A DNA stretch of 64,000 nt from Roseomonas marmotae (GTDB lineage Bacteria; Pseudomonadota; Alphaproteobacteria; Acetobacterales; Acetobacteraceae), in assembly GCF_017654485.1 (NCBI RefSeq), contig NZ_CP061095.1, positions 144,501 through 208,500 on the forward strand, written 5' to 3'. Under the pieces are notes generated by a model. That model did no database searches, was not told the origin of the DNA, and saw only the letters and a program-made list of their open reading frames with translations. Each line of letters opens with the position of its first letter. Positions within the stretch are counted from its first letter, which is position 1. Position numbers and translations under genes: made by a program. Positions 63,199 through 64,000 of this stretch are shown piece by piece.

Positions 63199-64000
63199 AT
63201 GAAGAGAAGCACATTCACTGCCTGGTACTGGGTTGCGGCGCTGCTTGGCCTCGTGGCGGCGCAGTATGTCGCGACGACCGTCGTGCGACCGGTGGCGACG
63301 ATCCCCTACAGCCAGTTCCAGCAACTCCTGCAGGAGAACAAGATCGCCGAGGTCGGGGTCTCCGACCGCTTCCTCCAGGGCGAGCTCAAGGAGCCGCTGC
63401 CCGGCGGGCAGATCCGCTTCGCGACCACTCGGGTGGAGCCGCCGGAATTCGCCGAGGAGCTGAGCCGCCACGGCGTGCGCTACACCGGCCAGGTCGAGAG
63501 CAACCTCCTGCCGATGCTGCTCTCCTGGATCGTCCCGGTGCTGCTGTTCGTCGGTGCCTGGCTCTGGATCGGCCGGCGCATCGGGATGGGCCAGGGCGGC
63601 CTGATGCAGATCGGCAAGAGCAAGGCCAAGGTCTATGTCGCGGCCGATACCGGCGTGACCTTCGCCGACGTCGCCGGCGTGGACGAAGCCAAGGACGAAC
63701 TGCGGGAGGTCGTGGACTTCCTCAGGGAGCCCGAGCGCTACCGCCGGCTCGGAGGGCGGATGCCGAAGGGCGTGCTGCTGGTCGGCCCGCCCGGCACCGG
63801 CAAGACGCTGCTGGCCAAGGCCGTCGCGGGCGAGGCCAAGGTGCCGTTCTTCTCCATCTCGGGCGCCGAATTCGTCGAGATGTTCGTGGGCGTCGGCGCG
63901 GCACGGGTGCGCGACCTGTTCGAGCAGGCCCGTGCCAGGGCGCCGGCCATCATCTTCATCGACGAGCTGGACGCGCTCGGCCGCGCGCGCGGCGTCGGCG
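63199..64000 (+). CDS. ftsH: FtsH-type AAA+ zinc metalloprotease paralogue, N-terminal part (runs off window)
   Basis: The first 267 codons are present. Membrane segment 1 is at about 8-28, a periplasmic FtsH_ext domain follows ([20 protein letters not shown], then a [15 protein letters not shown] stretch), and membrane segment 2 is near 108-127. The AAA+ domain starts with [18 protein letters not shown], Walker A GPPGTGKT (196-203) and Walker B FIDELDAL (about 253-260). The HExxH protease site lies outside. The VSDRFLQG...LKEPLPGG ext-domain resembles secondary FtsH copies linked with stress-tolerance islands more than the housekeeping FtsH, an inference from memory of such proteins. Confidence 0.9.
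   Translation, partial: MKRSTFTAWYWVAALLGLVAAQYVATTVVRPVATIPYSQFQQLLQENKIAEVGVSDRFLQGELKEPLPGGQIRFATTRVEPPEFAEELSRHGVRYTGQVESNLLPMLLSWIVPVLLFVGAWLWIGRRIGMGQGGLMQIGKSKAKVYVAADTGVTFADVAGVDEAKDELREVVDFLREPERYRRLGGRMPKGVLLVGPPGTGKTLLAKAVAGEAKVPFFSISGAEFVEMFVGVGAARVRDLFEQARARAPAIIFIDELDALGRARGVG

Overview
The window is about 64 kb of very GC-rich, densely coding DNA from a chromosome (or large replicon) of an alphaproteobacterium. The best guess is an Acetobacteraceae member close to Roseomonas. This is inferred from the ALAS-type hemA, orphan Bug/TctC binding proteins, a KaiC-like ATPase beside a PAS kinase, an IS701-type element and a pyrK/pyrD-1B cluster. No rRNA, tRNA, CRISPR array or replication origin was seen.

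Layout. 1-2.6 kb: end of upp, an esterase, a DUF533/TerB protein and a MerR metal regulator. 2.6-8.3 kb: a gene-poor, lower-GC island with a decayed transposase, a NylB-like serine hydrolase, a 7-alpha-hydroxysteroid dehydrogenase very like the enterobacterial enzyme, an FkbM methyltransferase, a frameshifted phage endolysin and an orphan protein. It is flanked by two copies of a MerR-type promoter/operator, so it appears to have separated merR from the Zn/Cd/Pb-type ATPase at 8.4 kb. 8.4-17.3 kb: the ATPase, an amylo-alpha-1,6-glucosidase-like protein, a cupin, and a YdeP-type molybdoenzyme coupled to fdhD. 17.3-18.2 kb: an IS5/IS427-type element inserted in a CTAG that supplied both stop codons of two convergent genes. 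18.2-21.9 kb: DUF2891 protein, P1-family peptidase and an orphan ABC binding protein. 21.9-28 kb: a catabolic operon (TctC-type binding protein, Fe-alcohol dehydrogenase, isocitrate-lyase-like lyase, aconitase-like small and large subunits) facing a LacI regulator across a palindromic operator. 28-31 kb: a marR-emrB-emrA efflux operon. 31-34.4 kb: hemA, a PEP-CTERM SGNH hydrolase and a ccdAB toxin-antitoxin pair.

34.4-40 kb: a signalling module (receiver protein, double KaiC ATPase, PAS hybrid histidine kinase) whose kinase gene is cut by an IS701-type element with a 4-bp target duplication. Removing the element restores the reading frame exactly. 40-44.8 kb: a LysR regulator divergent from pyrK-pyrD(1B)-M20 amidase-pyrE, four genes that overlap by 4 bp each. 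45-50.3 kb: a TetR-controlled RND efflux pair. 50.4-58.7 kb: polysaccharide O-acetylation genes (SGNH, MBOAT, AlgX-like, AlgF-like) converging on a large BcsC-like exporter, resembling acetylated-cellulose systems but with no synthase in view. 59-64 kb: a small lipoprotein, an amidohydrolase, a PRC-barrel protein, an MFS transporter and the first 267 codons of an ftsH paralogue.

The most promising leads are the LacI-governed aconitase/lyase/dehydrogenase operon, the amidase embedded in the NAD-type dihydroorotate dehydrogenase operon, the acetylated-glycan export locus without a synthase, and the island with duplicated MerR operators. All functions are read from motifs; no database search was run.
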